Assembly: GCF_025515275.1 (NCBI RefSeq)
Contig: NZ_JAOPFU010000001.1
Span: forward strand, 62,001 to 126,000
Origin: Catenovulum sp. 2E275
GTDB taxonomy: Bacteria; Pseudomonadota; Gammaproteobacteria; Enterobacterales; Alteromonadaceae
Length of the DNA: 64,000 nt
Reading direction: 5' to 3'
Below, piece by piece: positions 8,356 through 17,876 of this stretch. The position numbers were made by a program, and so were the translations under genes. Below the pieces are notes generated by a model. It did not search any database. It was not told where the DNA came from and saw nothing but the letters and a program-made list of their open reading frames with translations. The number at the start of each line of letters is the position of its first letter. Positions within the stretch are counted from its first letter, which is position 1.

Positions 8356-9701
8356 TCATTAATCTAATCGGAAATAATCTGGCCAGTTGGATGATAGCGG
8401 CCACTCTGGCGCCTTATCCACAGTTTACAATCCAAATAATGGGCGACAAAACAACGGCTGCCTATCCGCCCATTCAGTCAGTTTTGCCCTTATTTAAACA
8501 GTTTTTAAAACGGGCTAAAATCGATGAAGCTGAGTTTAGTCGGCAAGTCATGTGCCAGCCCTTATTAGCAAATCAAATCCTAACTCAAGCGCCAAACCAA
8601 GTTGTTAATCCGTTAACCGATTTCGCTCACGCCCGCTGGTTTGGATTTTGCCAGACGGGCGCACCTTTGGGGCCGGCGTCATTTGCCCACCTATATAGCC
8701 AAGTAGCTGGGCAAAATACACAGATAAACGAATTTTCGGATTATGCACTAGGTACTCAGTTAGCAAAACAAGGTCAATATATTGCGCCAAATCTAAATCC
8801 TCAATCAATTTTATCTACCTATGAACAAGGCTATATTATTGAAGTTGATAGTTTTATTAATTTTTTGTCGACAAAATTAACAAACACTAAACGCATCCAG
8901 CCGAGCAATTTAACCAATACCGAAGCTGCTTGCGATTTACGTATAGATTGCCGCACGCCAAAGAGAGATGCAGCTAGCCAAGCAATCCAAACGATTTGCT
9001 GGCAATGCCAACCCCCTGATACCAAGCGGCTCAAATTCAGTAAGCAAATTCAATTAACCGAACACGGCTGGCTGCTCGCGGTAAAATCACAGACAGAGGC
9101 CAAACAAATAAATTATCAATTAAATTTATCTAACCCCGTTGAATTACCCCAAGCTGATATTAAGAAATTAGTGCAACTGTACAGTCAGTGCCCTGCAAAT
9201 AACGCTATCCTTGATAAGAGCATTAACCTTATCGCGGCAGTTAAAGACACGCCCGCTGCGTTTAGCCAAAATCATATAGTATTAGGACATGACTGGTTAA
9301 CGGCCAATAGCTGGGCAATCTCATCAATTGATGTTTTATCCATTTTTACCACGAGTTTGTTGGATTGTATTTCACTGTCGAACACGCCTGAGTTATTTGA
9401 ACAAGCTTTTATTGAGCAATATCAGACAAAACTGGACTCACTCATTCGATATCAGCAGCTGTTAACCGATGCGCTAAATGGTACAAGTAACGATACCATT
9501 GCATTATTTTTAGCCAGTGGCCGGATTAAGCAACTTGACCCAGATTTAATACATCCTGACTGGTCAGCCGGATTACTGATGAATTTAGGCTGTTATCCTA
9601 AAGCTGACAGCCCGTTTGTCAGCCAGTTAAGCACAGCGCAAATCTTAAAGCATCTAGAGCAAATCAGCCTGGTTTTACAAAGAACAAGCCAATACAAATA
9701 A
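8352..9701 (+). CDS. Degenerate flavin-halogenase-like protein, cofactor and catalytic motifs lost
   Basis: The 449-residue protein aligns along its length with its neighbour: INLIGNNLASWMIAATLA against IVILGGGTAGWMTAAALS at the N-terminus, and LLMNLGCYPKADSPF against the C-terminal LFGQGITPKAHDP. The glycines of the dinucleotide-binding loop are replaced (GGGTAG to GNNLAS). The catalytic Lys region reads QPLLANQIL, the WxWxIP segment is reduced to GWLLAVKSQ, and the GFLEPLEST Glu motif is gone. It should therefore bind no FAD and halogenate nothing. The frame is intact with ordinary codon use and a start overlapping the halogenase stop, so it looks selected rather than decayed. A partner or chaperone subunit for the adjacent halogenases is an inference. 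Confidence 0.7.
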   Translation: MIINLIGNNLASWMIAATLAPYPQFTIQIMGDKTTAAYPPIQSVLPLFKQFLKRAKIDEAEFSRQVMCQPLLANQILTQAPNQVVNPLTDFAHARWFGFCQTGAPLGPASFAHLYSQVAGQNTQINEFSDYALGTQLAKQGQYIAPNLNPQSILSTYEQGYIIEVDSFINFLSTKLTNTKRIQPSNLTNTEAACDLRIDCRTPKRDAASQAIQTICWQCQPPDTKRLKFSKQIQLTEHGWLLAVKSQTEAKQINYQLNLSNPVELPQADIKKLVQLYSQCPANNAILDKSINLIAAVKDTPAAFSQNHIVLGHDWLTANSWAISSIDVLSIFTTSLLDCISLSNTPELFEQAFIEQYQTKLDSLIRYQQLLTDALNGTSNDTIALFLASGRIKQLDPDLIHPDWSAGLLMNLGCYPKADSPFVSQLSTAQILKHLEQISLVLQRTSQYK

Positions 9702-9719
9702 CAAGTTTTCGAGGCATTC

Positions 9720-11222
9720 ATGACAAATAATAATATTCAACAAATTATCATTTTGGGCGGTGGTACCGCCGGCTGGATGACAGCAGCCAGCCTGAGTCGT
9801 TTTTTAACGGCTGATTATCAAATAACCCTGATTGAATCCGACAGCATAGGCAGTGTTGGTGTGGGCGAAGCAACTATCCCTCAAATTCAGGTATTTAATA
9901 AAACATTAGGGATAAATGAAGATGATTTTATTAAAAAAACGCAAGGCACATTTAAACTGGGTATCGAGTTTGTTAACTGGGGGCAAATTGGCGATTCTTA
10001 CATTCACGGTTTTGGTCATTTAGGTCAGGATATGTCTGCCCTACCTTTTCACCATTACTGGTGGAAATTGCGTCAGCAAAATCAGGCTAAACCTTTAGCA
10101 GATTATGCGCTGAATTGTAGCGCGGCTTATCAAAACAAATTTATGCGTTCAATTGATGCAGGGAATTCTCCCTTATCCGATATTACTTATGCCTACCAAT
10201 TTGACGCTGGTTTATATGCGCAATACCTAAAAGAGTACGCTATGGCTCGTGGTGTTAACCATGTCATAGGTGATGTAGAAAGTACTTCGGTTAACGCGGT
10301 CAGTGAACTCATTGAAAGTATTTCACTTAAATCAGGTGAAATACTGAAAGCTGATTTTTTTATTGATTGCAGCGGTATGCGCGCCTTATTAATTGAAAAA
10401 ACACTGAATATTGGCTATGAAAACTGGCAGCATTGGTTGCCGTGTGACTCGGCTCTGGCCGTACCCAGTAAAAAAATTGAGCCGCTTCCACCTTATACCC
10501 GTTCAACTGCGCATAGTGCTGGCTGGCAGTGGCGTATTCCATTGCAACACAGAACCGGCAACGGCCATGTATTTTGCAGCGAATATATGCAAAGCAGCGA
10601 AGCGGAAAAAATCTTATTAGATAATCTGGATACCGAGGCTTTGCAGCCAGCCAGATTAATCCAATTTACAACCGGTAAACGCAAAGCGTTCTGGCATAAA
10701 AACTGTGTGGCAATTGGCTTATCCAGCGGATTTATGGAACCACTTGAGTCCACCAGTATTCATTTAATTCAATCGGCGATTGCCCGTTTAATGTCATTAT
10801 TCCCGGATAAAAGTTTTCATCAGGCCAATATTGATGAATTTAACCGCCAAACTCACTTTGAATACGACAGTATTCGTGACTTTATTATATTGCATTACAA
10901 AGCAACCCAGCGGGAAGACTCAGTATTCTGGCGTTACTGCAAAAACATGTCAGTGCCGGATTCACTTAAAGAAAAATTGGAGCTGTTTCAGCAACATGGC
11001 CATGTGAATCGTTTTAATAACGAGTTATTCAATGAAAATAGTTGGGTAGAAGTTTTATTCGGGCAAAATATTGAACCAAAAGGTTACCATCCTATGGTGG
11101 ATATCATGCCAACAGAACAACTAAAACAAAATCTTGCCGGAATTGAAAATGTGGTTAAACAATGTGTGGATTACATGCCAAGCCAACAAGCATTTATTAA
11201 TCAGTTTTGTAAAGCCGAATAA
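9720..11222 (+). CDS. Flavin-dependent (tryptophan) halogenase family protein
   Basis: This 500-residue enzyme is the second intact halogenase of the group. FAD loop GGGTAGWMTA is at residues 13-22, the catalytic Lys aligns at K79 (GTFKLGIEF), AGWQWRIPLQHRTGNG carries the WxWxIP signature and SSGFMEPLEST holds the catalytic Glu. It starts 18 bases after the degenerate paralogue, with GAGG before the ATG. It is clearly paralogous to the gene at 6835 and to the minus-strand copy at 23294, so the window has three intact members. Their substrate is unknown; context ties them to TBDR-linked glycan uptake rather than to a natural-product cluster, since no NRPS, PKS or tryptophan genes are present. 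Confidence 0.9.
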   Translation: MTNNNIQQIIILGGGTAGWMTAASLSRFLTADYQITLIESDSIGSVGVGEATIPQIQVFNKTLGINEDDFIKKTQGTFKLGIEFVNWGQIGDSYIHGFGHLGQDMSALPFHHYWWKLRQQNQAKPLADYALNCSAAYQNKFMRSIDAGNSPLSDITYAYQFDAGLYAQYLKEYAMARGVNHVIGDVESTSVNAVSELIESISLKSGEILKADFFIDCSGMRALLIEKTLNIGYENWQHWLPCDSALAVPSKKIEPLPPYTRSTAHSAGWQWRIPLQHRTGNGHVFCSEYMQSSEAEKILLDNLDTEALQPARLIQFTTGKRKAFWHKNCVAIGLSSGFMEPLESTSIHLIQSAIARLMSLFPDKSFHQANIDEFNRQTHFEYDSIRDFIILHYKATQREDSVFWRYCKNMSVPDSLKEKLELFQQHGHVNRFNNELFNENSWVEVLFGQNIEPKGYHPMVDIMPTEQLKQNLAGIENVVKQCVDYMPSQQAFINQFCKAE

Positions 11223-11359
11223 ATTGAGTGAGTAAACGTGCTCAGTTTATTTGGGTTAAAAAATTCAGCTAAAACCGCAGATAAACTGAGATTTAAGTAA
11301 TCAAACCGAAACTCGCTGTTTCATTAATTCTATTTTCAATCACATTCAACTAAGGAGAA

Positions 11360-13318
11360 ATGAATTTGTTTCATGTTAATAAGCATCTATTGGCGCTAAT
11401 ATTGTCTGCCGCCAGCTGTAATACGCTGGCAAAAATGCCAATAACCATTCACAGTCCGGACAATCAATTAGCCGTAGAGCTAACACTTGAGCAAGGTCAG
11501 GCGTATTATCAGGTCAGCTATCAGGGCAAAACCTTTATTGAAAAATCTGCTCTGGGTTTAACCACTTCAATTGGTGATTTCTCCAAAAATTTAACTTATG
11601 TTTCTGAGCAAACAAAGCGTATTAATCAAACCTATCAACTTGATCGTGCCAAAGTCAGTCAGGTCAATTATCAAGCCAATCAGGCAGTCACCAGACTTCG
11701 CAATACAAACGGCGACTGGCTGGATATCACCTTTAATGTTGCAAACAATGATGTTGCTTTCCGTTATCAGTTGAGTTCTGCCAACGAAGCGACTCGAGTA
11801 AAAATACTCAGTGAGACCAGTAGTTTTAATCTGCCCGACCAAGCGACCAGTTTTATTACCCCACAAGCGTTACCTATGACGGGCTGGAAAGGCACTAAAC
11901 CCAGCTATGAAGAACCTTATACTTATGATCAAGCATTAGGAACGCCATCAGCCAATGGCGTGGGTTATACTTTTCCGGCATTATTCAAAAACCAAGCAGA
12001 TGGCTGGATATTAATTTCAGAAACTGGCGTCAACGGCAATTATGTTGGTTCCCGATTGGGCGAAAGCACAAAAGACGGGATTTTTAAAATTGAATTTCCG
12101 CAAGCTGGCGAAAACTCTGGGATAGGTGATACTTTTTCGGCGATGGCACTGCCTGCCAAAACGCCATGGCGTACCATTACCCTTGGCAGTGATTTAGCCC
12201 CCATAGTTGAAACCACAGTTAGTTTTGATTTGGTAAAACCTCAGTATCAGGCATCAACCGATTATAAAATGGGCCGAGCGAGCTGGAGTTGGATTGTCTG
12301 GCAAGATGCCAGTATGAATTATGCTGACCAAGCCGAATATATCGATTTAGCGGCAGAGTTAAATCTGGAATATATTCTGATTGATGCCTTATGGGATGCG
12401 AATATTGGCCGAGAAGGTATGGAAAAACTAGTCCAGTACGCTGCTTCCAAAAATGTTGGCGTTATGCTGTGGTATAACTCAAACGGTTGGTGGAACGATG
12501 CACCGCAGACACCCGTAAATTTAATGAGTACCAGCGTTGCCCGCAAACAGGAAATGGCCTGGCTACAAAAAATTGGTGTTAAAGGATTAAAAATAGACTT
12601 TTTTGGTGGCGACAAACAAGCCACAATGCAATTATATGAAGATATTTTATCTGATGCGAATAACTATGGATTAGCCATTACTTTCCACGGTTGCACCCTG
12701 CCTCGTGGGTGGGAACGTATGTATCCTAACTTTATTACCTCTGAAGCCGTACTCGCGTCTGAAAATTTAGTTTTCAATCAACACTCACTCGACTTACACG
12801 CATACAATGCCACCATCTTACCTTTTACCCGCAATCCGGTTGGGGCAATGGATTTTGGTCCGGTATTTTTAAATCAGCGTTTATCCCGTACACAAAAAGA
12901 CGGCACAATTCGCTCAACAACGGATGCATTTGAACTGGCAACCAGTGTTATTTATCAGTCGCCAGTACAGCATTTTGGCTTAACCCCAAATAACCTGAAT
13001 GAACAACCCGATTATGTGCTGGATTTTATTCGCACTGTCCCAAGTGTATGGGATGAAACCAAATACATTGCCGGTTATCCGGGCAAGCTCGCGGTTCTGG
13101 CGCGACGCCATCAAAATAACTGGTATGTAGCGGCAGTTAACGGTGAAAAACAAGCTAAAACGATCGAAATTGACTTACCTATGCTGGCCGATCAAGCCGT
13201 TAATTTGTTAGTCGATGCACAAGACAAAACCGCCAAACAAGTACGCCTGACTGTACCTGAAAACGGTAAAATAAGCCTGAATTTACTGGCTGAAGGTGGC
13301 GCGGTTATTTATCAATAA
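11360..13318 (+). CDS. GH97 family alpha-glycosidase
   Basis: The 652-residue secreted or periplasmic hydrolase has a signal peptide ending SAASCNTLA. The GH97 beta-sandwich N-domain (about 25-280) is followed by a TIM barrel starting near RASWSWIVWQDAS and a C-terminal beta domain. GLKIDFFGG places D413 where retaining GH97 enzymes (alpha-galactosidase/alpha-glycosidase group, e.g. BtGH97b) carry their nucleophile, and TSEAV holds a candidate acid/base, E462. That favours the retaining group over inverting SusB-type alpha-glucosidases, but only alignment can settle it. The strong AAGGAG is 2 bases from this ATG but 8 bases from a TTG at 11366, so translation may really begin at the TTG (two residues shorter). 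Confidence 0.88.
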   Translation: MNLFHVNKHLLALILSAASCNTLAKMPITIHSPDNQLAVELTLEQGQAYYQVSYQGKTFIEKSALGLTTSIGDFSKNLTYVSEQTKRINQTYQLDRAKVSQVNYQANQAVTRLRNTNGDWLDITFNVANNDVAFRYQLSSANEATRVKILSETSSFNLPDQATSFITPQALPMTGWKGTKPSYEEPYTYDQALGTPSANGVGYTFPALFKNQADGWILISETGVNGNYVGSRLGESTKDGIFKIEFPQAGENSGIGDTFSAMALPAKTPWRTITLGSDLAPIVETTVSFDLVKPQYQASTDYKMGRASWSWIVWQDASMNYADQAEYIDLAAELNLEYILIDALWDANIGREGMEKLVQYAASKNVGVMLWYNSNGWWNDAPQTPVNLMSTSVARKQEMAWLQKIGVKGLKIDFFGGDKQATMQLYEDILSDANNYGLAITFHGCTLPRGWERMYPNFITSEAVLASENLVFNQHSLDLHAYNATILPFTRNPVGAMDFGPVFLNQRLSRTQKDGTIRSTTDAFELATSVIYQSPVQHFGLTPNNLNEQPDYVLDFIRTVPSVWDETKYIAGYPGKLAVLARRHQNNWYVAAVNGEKQAKTIEIDLPMLADQAVNLLVDAQDKTAKQVRLTVPENGKISLNLLAEGGAVIYQ

Positions 13319-13345
13319 GTGTATTGTTTGAGGCAAGTTAAAATT

Positions 13346-13375
13346 AATGCCGCTTAACTTAAGCTAAGTGGCATT
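13346..13375. terminator. Hairpin between convergent GH97 and LytTR genes
   Basis: AATGCCGCTTA (13346-13356) pairs with TAAGTGGCATT (13365-13375), 11 bp with one G-T pair. It reaches the stop codon of the minus-strand regulator. T-runs are poor, so it is a likely but not textbook bidirectional terminator. Confidence 0.5.
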
Positions 13376-14153
13376 ACACAAACTTCAGTTTTAATTCTTT
13401 GCTGTAAGTACGGCTGACTTTCAAATTTTTACCATTTTGTAAAATCACTGAATACTCAGAATTACTCAGCGGCTGCAGCTGATTAATTTGGGTTAAATTG
13501 ACTATAGTGGATTTATGAATGCGCATAAAATAATCCGGCAATTGGTCAGTTAAACTTTTTAATCTGGCGCGCATCACATACGTTTCTTTACTGGTGTGCA
13601 CACACATATAATCGCCAGCAGCATCTATCCATTGAATATCAGGATAAGGCACGAGTTGAATTGTATTTCGTCCATCCTGCACCACCAACTTTTGTTTATC
13701 TGTATTGGCTGACAAGGTAGACGTGCGGGGTTCAGATTTTGCTTCAATCTCGTGGTATGCAGACAACAGTTGATTTTTATCACTTCCTTGTTGACTGCTC
13801 TCAACCCGGGCAATCGACTCCGCTAACCTTTGTTGGTTCACCGGTTTGAGCAAATAATCAACCGCTCTGACTTCAAATGCTTTAACCGCATGTTGATGAT
13901 AAGCCGTGACAAAGACGATAGCCGGCATTTTATCGGCTTGCAATTCAGCGATTAAATCAAATCCACTTTGATTAGGCATTTCAATGTCCAGAAAAATCAA
14001 ATCCGGATTTGTTTGTTTTATTTCAACCAGAGCCTGTTTGACACTGCCGGCAGTGGCCACCACTTCAATTTGTTCAAATGCACTAAGCCTAATTGCCAAA
14101 CCTTCGATGGCACCCAGCTCGTCATCCACGATAAGCGTTTTGATTTTATTCAT
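13374..14153 (-). CDS. LytTR-family response regulator
   Basis: The 259-residue regulator has a receiver domain (residues 1-120) with acidic pocket D10-D11, phospho-acceptor D56 in LIFLDIEMP, switch Thr in FVTAY and Lys in LLKP. A linker leads to a LytTR DNA-binding domain (about 150-259; IDAAGDYMCVHT and FMRIHKSTIVNL are diagnostic). It is encoded 1 base after the stop of the sensor kinase, with AGG before its ATG, so the pair is one operon. Lying between the GH97 group and the beta-glucan locus, it may control either. No target site was identified, so the regulon is open. Confidence 0.92.
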   Translation of the reverse strand: MNKIKTLIVDDELGAIEGLAIRLSAFEQIEVVATAGSVKQALVEIKQTNPDLIFLDIEMPNQSGFDLIAELQADKMPAIVFVTAYHQHAVKAFEVRAVDYLLKPVNQQRLAESIARVESSQQGSDKNQLLSAYHEIEAKSEPRTSTLSANTDKQKLVVQDGRNTIQLVPYPDIQWIDAAGDYMCVHTSKETYVMRARLKSLTDQLPDYFMRIHKSTIVNLTQINQLQPLSNSEYSVILQNGKNLKVSRTYSKELKLKFV

Positions 14154-14154
14154 T

Positions 14155-15231
14155 TTATGCCTGCGAAAATGACTCTGTTTCAGTTTGCTTGGGAATAAGT
14201 ATAGTAATCAAAGCACCACCTTGAGACGAATTATCCAATTTAAATTGATAATTTTGCGGGTAGATGAGCTTCAACCTGTTTTCACAGTTAGTTAACCCTA
14301 TACCAAAGTCAGATTCAGTTAAGTTTTGTTCAAAACCAATACCACTGTCATAGACTTGGATAATCAATTTATCCGCAACTGATTTGAAATAAACTTCGAT
14401 TTGATAACTTTCCTGTTCAAGTCCCATCCCATGTTTAATCGAATTTTCGACTAAGGGCTGCAAAATTAATGAAGGCACCAGACATTGTTCAAGTTCAGGT
14501 GCTGTCACTATGTTCACCGTGAGCTTTTCCTTAAAACGGCACTTTTCGATATCACAATACGTGGATAAAATTCTGATTTCTTCTTTAACTGTTACTTTCG
14601 CCAGAGGGTCCGTATATAAACTGTAGCGTAATAAATCACAGAGTTTTTCCAGCATAGATACAGCATGCAAATTATCTTTTTGCAATATCAGGGTACAAAT
14701 GGCGTTGATACTGTTAAACATAAAATGCGGATTGAGCTGGTATCTGAGCATTTTTAGCTGAGATTCACTCGCCAGATTAATCGCTTCTGCTGCTTTGCGT
14801 TGTTCTTCAACCCCCTTTAAATAGGCTTTAGTCGCATAATAAAAGCCGGACCAGGTTGATAACATAGTTAAGGACGCCAGATTCCATGTCCCAAAGTCAA
14901 ACCAGGTCATGCTCTGAGTCGGATTGTCATATAACCACAGCAAGGTAAACCATTTAAGTTTAGTCCAGACTAAACAGGCAATTATGATGCAGATAATGTG
15001 CGCAGTAATATTAATTCGAGTGGGGGTATTTTGTAAAAAATGAAATAGCTGCCTGAGTAATAGCGTTATCGTAAAGCCAAACAAAGTATCCATCAATAAA
15101 TGGGGGAAATGAATTTGCCAGGGTTCATTACCTGGCAGTTTAATCATTAACTCAGTCAGAATGGCATAAACCAGCCAACCTGAATATTGGCATAACCAAA
15201 AAAGTTGAGTTCTGGAGTTAAATTTAAGCAC
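14155..15231 (-). CDS. LytS/YehU-type sensor histidine kinase
   Basis: The 358-residue membrane kinase has about four hydrophobic segments in the first 140 residues, then a His_kinase domain with the phospho-acceptor His in LNPHFMFNSINAI and an HATPase_c domain (N box LVENSIKHGM, G box GIGLTNCENRL). Its start is GTG at 15231, supported by AAGG 8 bases upstream; no better ATG exists. It partners the LytTR regulator directly downstream. The membrane part has no recognised ligand domain, so the signal is unknown. The architecture matches YpdA/YehU-like kinases but with a shorter sensor part. Confidence 0.9.
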   Translation of the reverse strand: MLKFNSRTQLFWLCQYSGWLVYAILTELMIKLPGNEPWQIHFPHLLMDTLFGFTITLLLRQLFHFLQNTPTRINITAHIICIIIACLVWTKLKWFTLLWLYDNPTQSMTWFDFGTWNLASLTMLSTWSGFYYATKAYLKGVEEQRKAAEAINLASESQLKMLRYQLNPHFMFNSINAICTLILQKDNLHAVSMLEKLCDLLRYSLYTDPLAKVTVKEEIRILSTYCDIEKCRFKEKLTVNIVTAPELEQCLVPSLILQPLVENSIKHGMGLEQESYQIEVYFKSVADKLIIQVYDSGIGFEQNLTESDFGIGLTNCENRLKLIYPQNYQFKLDNSSQGGALITILIPKQTETESFSQA

Positions 15232-15245
15232 TCAGTTGACCTTTT

Positions 15246-15280
15246 CGAAAAGCCGGGTGAATCCTATATTCACCCGGCTT
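15246..15280 (-). terminator. Terminator after the GH3 gene
   Basis: A perfect 13-bp stem (AAGCCGGGTGAAT at 15250-15262 with ATTCACCCGGCTT at 15268-15280) has a 5-base loop. On the minus strand the T-run TTTT follows. It ends the TBDR-GH16-GH3 transcript ahead of the kinase gene. Confidence 0.85.
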
Positions 15281-15289
15281 ACCATTGAT

Positions 15290-17818
15290 TTATTGACAGC
15301 TGGTGACAATGGTCTGATTAGACGACTTTTTATCTAATTTAACGTTGGCAATTGCCAGCGCCATATTACCTTGTGTTTGCATCGTTAACACATGAGCCAA
15401 ACGGTTTAATTGATTGGACTGATGTGCACAGGATATATCAAACTCAAGCCTTTGCCATTTACCTAACGCCTGCTGTTTTAAAATAGCCTGTATATCTTGC
15501 TCAACTAAACAGTAGTTGGCACGACACAAAAGCCCTAAATTGACCTCATTTTGCGGATACTCATCCATTCGCACATCAAAGCTCAATACTTCTGCAGCCT
15601 TAACCTGCTCAGTTAAATCACCTGTAGTTTGGTAACTTAATGCCATTTTGGCAAATTTTTCGCCTTGCCAAACAAAGCGGCGCGCATCTTCCTGATAAGC
15701 TAAGTTAACAGATTGCATACGAATACTGTGTTTATCTTCACTGGTACCTGACGGTGAATTAATTTTCAGCGTCTGCATTTTGCCAGCTTGAGTTTCATTC
15801 GCTAGTGACCAAACAAGCCCTTGTGTTAAGTTACGTTCGAATAAAGCAAAAGACTCATTTACATCCAGAGACTTAACCAGCCTATTTTGTTCCAGTAACT
15901 GAGGTAAATCTAGTTTGTCCTGATAAGTTAAACCAAATCCATATGCAAATAAAGGATCGTAATCGTCATCCTTAACATTCAATACAAACTGATCATCAAA
16001 TTTAGGCCATGAAAAGCTGAGTTTACCGCTAAAATCATAATCAATACTGCCGTCTTTTTTACTCAAGATAACATCGGCAATGCCCTGACCTTCCGAACCC
16101 GGCAACCAGGCGGCAACAAATGCATCAGACTGATTTAATTCTTGATTCACCCAAAGTGGACGGCCACTCAAAAAGACAGTGACAACCGGAATATTTTGCT
16201 GTTTCAGCTGTTTGAGTAAATTTAAATCCTGCTTATTGCCGGCCTGATATTCAATTGACTGGATATCACCAAACCACTCTGCATATGGTTCTTCACCAAT
16301 CACCATAATCGCGACATCCGGTTTGGTTTTGAATTGAGCATTTTCAGACAGTTCCACTTTGCCACCTGCTGCCATCACTTTTTGTTGAATGCCTGCATAA
16401 ATAGAGGTCGCATTTGGAAAATCAGCATTGCTGTTGTCAGTGCCCTGCCATGAAACACTCCAGCCACCTGCTTGTTTCGCAATATTGTCTGCTCCACTAC
16501 CCGTCACCAAAATGTTTTGGCTTGGATTTAAAGGCAAAATTTGCTGGTTATTTTTCAGCAGTACCAGAGATTTTCTGACCGCTTCACGTGCTAACGCTTT
16601 ATGTGCTGGGGCATTAAAACTGTGTTTCAATTCATCATGCAAACGGGTAGAGGGTTTGCCTTTTTCAAGTAAGCCCCAGCGTACTTTCGCTCGTAAAAAA
16701 CGGGTAACCGCATCATCGATTCGCGCCAGTGGGATAATGCCTTGTTTAACCTGTTTGATGGTATTGTGGTAAAACGCTTCAAAATGTTCTGGTACCATAA
16801 TGACATCAACTCCGGCATTGATTGCACCAGCACATTGTTCTATGTCACAACCATCAACAAATTTATGCGCATTCCAGTCGCTGACAACAAAACCATCAAA
16901 ACCCATCTGTCCTTTTAAGACATCGGTTAATAAATACTTGTCGCCATGCAATCTCTTGCCTTTCCAGCTATTAAAAGAAGCCATCACAGACTGAACACCA
17001 GCTTCAATTGCCGAAAAATAACCAGCTGCATGAATATCTCTTAACACAGCTTCGGATACCAGCGTATCGCCGCGGTCAATACCGTTTTCAGTGCCACCAT
17101 CTCCAACAAAATGTTTGGCGGTTGCAATTCTGTGGTAACCAGTTAAAAAATCGGGGCCGATATCACCTTGTATCCCAGCAACCATTTCACCGGCATAGGC
17201 TTTCACTATGGCCGGATCTTCTGAGTAACTTTCATAGGTTCGACCCCATCTGTCATCTCTGACCACAGCGACCGTAGGCGCAAAACTCCATTCAATACCT
17301 GTGACAGCGACTTCTTTTGCGGTTGCCTGACCAATTTTTTTGATGAGCTTTGGATCGTTCGCCGCACCTAAACCGATATTGTGCGGGAATAAAGTCGCAC
17401 CTGAGACATTGCTATGCCCATGCATCGCATCCGTACCCCAAATGGTTGGAATTGTGCTGCCATCAACACTAGCATCAATTGAGGCCTGATACATTTCGTC
17501 GGCAAATGCCAACCAGTTTTCAGGGGTTGCTAGCTTATTGCCATAAGGGGCGGTATTACCGCCATTGAGATAAGACCCAAAGCCATATTTTCGCATTTGT
17601 TCAACACTTAAATATCCAATTTCCGGTTGGATCATCTGCGCAACTTTTTGCTCAAGCGTCATATTTTCAAGTAGCTGCTGCACCTGTTGTTCAACGTTCA
17701 AGTCGCGCTTTAACTGTGTGTTTGCATTTTGCCAAACTAGCTTCTCTGTGGCAGAAACCTGTAATGAAGTCGCCAGCAAGGCCAGCATTGCGGCACTGTA
17801 TTGATAAAATTTTTTCAT
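15290..17818 (-). CDS. GH3 exo-beta-glucosidase/glucan glucohydrolase, ExoP-like, with C-terminal binding domain
   Basis: The 842-residue enzyme starts at the ATG at 17818, where a signal peptide begins (MKKFYQYSAAML, cut after QVSA); a 52-residue upstream in-frame extension is not credible. The GH3 N-domain has DAMHGHSNVSGATLFPHNIG and the nucleophile D314 in GFVVSDWNAH. The (alpha/beta) C-domain and fibronectin-like part end near FAYGFGLTY. About 170 further residues form a galactose-binding-like domain as in ExoP-type glucanases, with two cysteines in LLCRANYCL. It probably removes glucose from beta-1,3/1,4-glucan fragments in the periplasm. It is the last gene of a TBDR-GH16-GH3 operon. 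The window also encodes a free-standing relative of the C-terminal domain at 30712. Confidence 0.92.
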   Translation of the reverse strand: MKKFYQYSAAMLALLATSLQVSATEKLVWQNANTQLKRDLNVEQQVQQLLENMTLEQKVAQMIQPEIGYLSVEQMRKYGFGSYLNGGNTAPYGNKLATPENWLAFADEMYQASIDASVDGSTIPTIWGTDAMHGHSNVSGATLFPHNIGLGAANDPKLIKKIGQATAKEVAVTGIEWSFAPTVAVVRDDRWGRTYESYSEDPAIVKAYAGEMVAGIQGDIGPDFLTGYHRIATAKHFVGDGGTENGIDRGDTLVSEAVLRDIHAAGYFSAIEAGVQSVMASFNSWKGKRLHGDKYLLTDVLKGQMGFDGFVVSDWNAHKFVDGCDIEQCAGAINAGVDVIMVPEHFEAFYHNTIKQVKQGIIPLARIDDAVTRFLRAKVRWGLLEKGKPSTRLHDELKHSFNAPAHKALAREAVRKSLVLLKNNQQILPLNPSQNILVTGSGADNIAKQAGGWSVSWQGTDNSNADFPNATSIYAGIQQKVMAAGGKVELSENAQFKTKPDVAIMVIGEEPYAEWFGDIQSIEYQAGNKQDLNLLKQLKQQNIPVVTVFLSGRPLWVNQELNQSDAFVAAWLPGSEGQGIADVILSKKDGSIDYDFSGKLSFSWPKFDDQFVLNVKDDDYDPLFAYGFGLTYQDKLDLPQLLEQNRLVKSLDVNESFALFERNLTQGLVWSLANETQAGKMQTLKINSPSGTSEDKHSIRMQSVNLAYQEDARRFVWQGEKFAKMALSYQTTGDLTEQVKAAEVLSFDVRMDEYPQNEVNLGLLCRANYCLVEQDIQAILKQQALGKWQRLEFDISCAHQSNQLNRLAHVLTMQTQGNMALAIANVKLDKKSSNQTIVTSCQ

Positions 17819-17876
17819 GGTTACAACTTTATAAAATTGAAGAAAGGCCAGTATAAAAATAGACCGGCGATTCAGT

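Noticed and set aside
8352-9701. Decayed pseudogene reading of the degenerate halogenase-like gene
   Set aside because: The frame is uninterrupted for 449 codons, overlaps its neighbour by ATGA, and keeps structural similarity end to end.
16428-16772. 114-residue open frame antisense to GH3
   Set aside because: The GH3 frame carries all family motifs; the antisense peptide looks random and has no ribosome-binding site.
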